Made by a program: the position numbers and the translations under genes | Shown: piece by piece, positions 60,141-64,000 of the stretch | Layout: the number at the start of each line of letters is the position of its first letter | Position numbering within the stretch: the first letter of the stretch is position 1 | Source: Isoetes taiwanensis | Taxonomy: Eukaryota > Streptophyta > Lycopodiopsida > Isoetales > Isoetaceae | Assembly: GCA_021234155.1 (NCBI GenBank) | Contig: JAJEKV010000022.1 | Location: 8,932,934-8,996,933 of the forward strand | DNA length: 64,000 nt | Direction of reading: 5' to 3' | The notes under the pieces: model-generated | Database searches by the model: none | The model's input: only the letters and a program-made list of their open reading frames with translations | What the model was told of the DNA's origin: nothing

Positions 60141-61836
60141 CTAAAAAACATGAACTAATATAATTTATGGCATCTGCCATAATTTTGCTAATGCCACCAA
60201 GTTGTTTGCACCATTGCTCATTGCCAAAAGGAACATGATAATGACAGTTTGCAGGGATGCCGGCGGCATTTGGGTGGCGGTTAGGGTGAGGCGACCGCCT
60301 CTCCATCCTACCTCCGGTACACCAACGGAGGCTTGAAGAGAACCAGCGATTTGTGTAGTGTCCAGGCCAGGAGTTTTGGGAATCCATCCACGAGCAAGGT
60401 TTACAAACCTTTCCCTCATGTTCTTGAGGTTTGGCTATTTGGTAGTCTCCAATCTTGTTTCAGGTTTGTCCTGCATTTCTTTAGTCTTCCTTGCAGTTCT
60501 TAAGAATTCATTTGCCATTCCTTGGTAAATGCTTTCGTGAGTCTGGGTTGACCTGGGAAGGATGGGGATTGCAGTTTAAAGCCTTACAAATTGTTGCAGT
60601 CTAGATCTTGGTTTTTCTGAGGAGGTTTCATCTGCAGTAGAAGCATCATGGATCCCTCATGAAATTTTTTGCCAGGTACCCAAGCAGTTTTGGTTTTTTT
60701 ATCTTGTAGTGCAAGTAGGTTGAATGGATTAGATTGGATTGGATTGCTGAGCTAGGGATAAGCTGACATATATATATATGTGGGGGCTTTAGAGAGAAGT
60801 CTAGTGGCTGGACATATTCTTTGTTCAGTCAACTTCAAGCTTCAGGTTGAATGCCTAACCCGACAATGCAGCATTTGATTCAATTTAATTTACAGGTTGA
60901 TATGCTTGGTTATAAGGTGAGAAACTAGAGCTCATCAAAAAGTGGCAGTTTCTATGAGCAAAGTGGTAGGCTGCTCTCTTAACACTGATTCTTTTTTCTC
61001 TACCATTCATTTAGTAGCATGGTAAGAGTAAGTAGAGGTAGCTTGGTGATAGGAAGTCTTCCTATCCCACATCAAATGATATATATAGGTAGAAGTGATG
61101 GTGATTGTTCTAACTTCACGGTGTCTGATGTACAAATCGAGGATGTATGGGCTCCTTGATGGGCGAGGAAGTTTGGGATCCTTTCAGAAGACATTGAGAA
61201 CTAGGTTAGGTATCTGGTGACCTCTATCTTATAACTCTTTGATGTTATGCTTCTCAATCAAATGAGTTTCAGTTTCAAAGAGGATGAAGATGTTGAGGTT
61301 ATTCCTGTAGTAATCCTCAGAAATTTAAAACATTGTACTTTTTATTCTATAAATACAAAAGCCAATATAAAAAAAAAAAGAAAAAAAAAAGATAATGACA
61401 GTTATTGAGCAAGAAGCTACGCTTCATTTAGTTAACGTTAATGTTTTTATTGAGGAGATGTTGGCCATTGCACGGGCATTGAAAGCTATATTGTGGTAAT
61501 ATACTTGAATGTACAAACAAATATTGAGCGACTTCACTTGTGAATATTTATAATGAATCCTAAAAGTGACAACTCGAGCTATCCAAAGTAACTTGGAATT
61601 TCATGTAGGATCGATGTTGAATTCACGAGTAATAAGCAATGGATTCAAATGAAATATCATGTACCACAAACCATTTTGTCATATGGATGAATATTGATTT
61701 GAAAAGTAGTAGCCTATTTGTTAAACCAAACCTTGATTGATAATTTGTCTTTCCATGTAATTTGCTTATTTATGTTTTGAATGTCCATTATTGGTCACAT
61801 GTCCAGTTGGATGGTGCCTAGTGGCGTGACATTAAA
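60141..61836. other. No recognisable gene
   Basis: A minus-strand frame at 60165-60419 (84 codons, with NLARGWIPKTPGLDTTQIAG) may be linked to the adjacent element but is unassigned. A short TA run at about 60762-60779 and an A-rich run at about 61369-61392 are simple repeats. Confidence 0.35.
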
Positions 61837-61926
61837 TCTATCTATCTATCTATCTACCTACATACCTACCTACCTACCTACCTACCTACCTACCTACCTA
61901 CCTATCTATCTATCTATCTATCTATC
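61837..61926. repeat. Compound tetranucleotide microsatellite (CTAT/CTAC/CTAT)
   Basis: About 20 bases of CTAT units, then about 50 bases of CTAC units with one CATA interruption, then about 25 bases of CTAT again. The block structure suggests a CTAC expansion within a CTAT array. Confidence 0.95.
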
Positions 61927-62082
61927 TTAATAATTGACTTTTTTAGAATTCAAGTACTAAAGTTTGGTATCCTTTTTGACATTTGCATTAGCAATGCCCT
62001 ATCTTAAGTTAAATACCATTGCTTGCATTTAAATGTAATAAAAGCATAATCTATAGTAAGAAAGTAAAATGCTTATTGCTTG

Positions 62083-62337
62083 CATAACTTTTCTAAGAAA
62101 TAGAGCGATCTCGTGCAAGCATGTGTTATCCTATAGAATCTTAAGGAGTCACGGGAATATAAGATCCCTAAGGATATTCTTATGTGATAATATTAAATTT
62201 CCAGATGTTTGTTTGTTTTCATAACTTTTCTAAGAAATAGAGTATCTTGTGCAAGCATGTGGTGTCCCATAGAATCCTACGGAGTCACGGGTAATATAAG
62301 ATCCCTAAGGATATTCCTATGTCATAATATTAAATTT
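62083..62337. repeat. Direct duplication, 118-bp units
   Basis: 62083-62200 and 62220-62337 align over their whole length (cataacttttctaagaaata ... taatattaaattt) with few differences, separated by 19 bp. Both units contain agtcacggg and atccctaaggatatt. Confidence 0.9.
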
Positions 62338-62410
62338 GATGATGCTAAAAGCTCTATTTTGAACGAGGTCCCAAGTGCTGATATTGTTCTTAAGCTGCAC
62401 CTTAGTTTTC

Positions 62411-62522
62411 TATCTTCAATTTGTCAAACATTTCATTTCTCTCAATCTAGCTCTTACCATACTTCTATCTTCAGTTTATCAAATTGTCAAGCATTTCATT
62501 CCTCTCAATCTAGCTCTTACCA
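62411..62522. repeat. Direct duplication, about 50-57 bp units
   Basis: The units 62411-62460 and 62466-62522 share tatcttca(a/g)ttt, catttcatt and ctcaatctagctcttacca. Confidence 0.85.
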
Positions 62523-62949
62523 CATTTATAATGTATCACTTTTACATGAATAATGCTGGTATATAGTCACTTGTATAAAAGTAATAGAGATATCGTATAT
62601 GTATGGAAAGGGTTGTCAAGTATAAGTTGTTTGGGCAAGTAATTATATGATATGGGTTGCATCCTTTAACAAATAATGTAGTCGTATAAGAAGGGTTTTT
62701 CATACATAACTGTCGTACATTGGCAACCTAGGAAACACAGATGGCATATACACTTATAATAGAGGTGACCCCCCTCCACCCGACACATTTGTTATGTTCA
62801 ATTCAGACGCCTCCAAGGACAGACAGATGTCGTGAGCATATTGATTACATATCTGCTGAGTGCTGTCATATGTAACAAGACCCATGATGATATCATCTTC
62901 AACTGCCAAAAAGAACTAAATGAGAAAGACCTTCTGTCACCATGGCTTG

Positions 62950-63560
62950 ACTTGAGTAAAGAGGCTTCATAACCATCGATGTAAAGTCCTCACCACAGCC
63001 AAAGGCCAAAAGCATTTTCTTCAGAAATGACCAGCTTACGGTATCATATGCTTTCTTGAAGTCGAGTTTGAAATAAATGATTTGTTATCCTTGTGCAATG
63101 CAACCCTTCATATGCAGCTGCTATGTTGCTTAAAATGCGTCTATGTAAAAGGAATCCTAATTGCATTTTGAACATGCGTTCCATCAAAATCAGCTTCAAT
63201 CTCTCTGCATGTGCCTTCACTATAATCTTATATAGCGTAATTGGTCTCCATTCATATATTGATTTTGGCTCCTTTACTTTGGATATCAATGTTATACAAC
63301 CAGTGTAAAGTTTTCTACCCAGCATGTCTGCACTCAAAAAATCTAGATACGCTGCATGTACAAAGGAGCCTATCCACTCTCAGTTGTTTTGGAAAAGATC
63401 AACAGGGATCCACTCAAGCCCTAGACTCTTATCTTTGGCAAATGAGGCGGCCGCTTCTTGTAGATCATCCATTGATAAGGGGCAGCCTAGCATTTCCTTT
63501 TGGAACTAGGAACTTTCGAGCACACTCTGGCAATTACCATATCTTGAAGACAATCTTGGT
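62950..63560 (-). mobile_element. LINE reverse transcriptase fragment of a second type (L1-like)
   Basis: Minus strand. From the 5' side: SLGLEWIPVDLFQ near 63440-63390 (the GLDG-type start of RT), then LYTGCITLISKVKEP, EWRPITLYKIIVKAHAERLK at about 63262-63203, and FKMQLGFLLHRRILSNI. KLDFKKAYDTVSWSFLKK follows at about 63072-63015. These are the successive palm motifs of plant L1-type LINEs and differ clearly from the RTE-like family elsewhere in the window. Frames change at least twice. The catalytic YADD region is not readable to the left, so the fragment is truncated or decayed. Its ends are uncertain. Confidence 0.8.
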
Positions 63561-63914
63561 GTCTTATTTCTTTTCGCTCAAAGAAATCTCTAAAGTGACC
63601 ATGCAAACACTGTTTAATTTGCTAAGACTTCTTCATTACTGAACCATCATCCAATTGCAAGGATGCCAATCTAACCGAGTGTCTCCTTTGTCTAGCGGGT
63701 GAGAAAGAATTTTGAACATTTGTCGCCCTCTTCCTTGACGTATAGAAAATGAGGCATTGTGGAATACTGGATATGAAAAAATGCTCTAAGTAATGCTTCC
63801 CCTATAAAAAAATGCTATAGCGTGAAGGTCCTATATAGATTTGATATATTTGAAATACGATAAATTTTCCTCCGCTCTATATACATTTGATGTTATGTGG
63901 AGCGGCAACAATGA

Positions 63915-63997
63915 GCAGATTCTTGCTCTGGAATGGGAGCTGGCGGCGCTCCTGGCTGCTGTCGGTGGCCAGCTTCCATTCCAGAGCAGGAATCTGC
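63915..63997. other. 30-bp inverted repeat with 23-nt loop (hairpin)
   Basis: The left arm 63915-63944 starts gcagattcttgctctgg. The right arm 63968-63997 is its reverse complement except for two positions, and both become G-U pairs if the plus strand is transcribed. The loop is 63945-63967. The region is GC-rich compared with its surroundings. It could be a small RNA precursor, a foldback element or a coincidental palindrome; the window ends three bases later. Confidence 0.7.
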
Positions 63998-64000
63998 GAA

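Overview
This window looks like nuclear DNA of a land plant: AT-rich, full of transposable elements, with genes split by very short introns. The host-type coding matches point the same way: a PrmC/HemK methyltransferase with a possible organellar leader, a RAD6-type ubiquitin-conjugating enzyme and a chlorophyll a/b-binding protein fragment. Compact introns (41-148 nt) would fit a seed-free lineage such as a lycophyte, but the sequence alone does not settle this. No CRISPR array, rRNA gene or convincing tRNA was seen.

Layout. Positions 1-9157 and 41489-50719 are two copies of one segmental duplication. Each holds a Ty1-copia element on the minus strand inserted at the 3' microsatellite tail of an RTE-like LINE, also on the minus strand. 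The second copia is complete: two 310-bp LTRs, a primer-binding site, a polypurine tract and a perfect TAAAT target duplication. Positions 10544-12144 are a 1.6-kb purine-strand tract built on GGAAAA. Two short LINE 3' ends lie at 16.4-16.8 kb, a possible unidentified gene with cysteine pairs at 18.4-19.05 kb, and a decayed Ty3-gypsy pol on the plus strand at 24.7-28.1 kb. The best host gene, prmC-like, is at 35035-36218 on the minus strand. The C-terminal exons of an E2 enzyme are at 50847-51488 on the minus strand, followed by a third LINE copy (52462-55740) and a minimal LINE tail (56355-56412). The last 6 kb hold an Lhcb4-like fragment, a minus-strand Ty3-gypsy reverse transcriptase fragment, a second type of LINE reverse transcriptase, tandem repeats, and a 30-bp inverted repeat at the very end.

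Two themes recur. First, six LINE-derived ends share a 3' module of about 35 bases next to a GAATA-type (once GAATGA) tandem repeat, so one family has seeded this window repeatedly. Second, the two duplication copies disagree in tight clusters while the microsatellite between them has the same length in both. Together with a single-base frameshift in prmC, this suggests that part of the apparent decay is consensus error rather than evolution.
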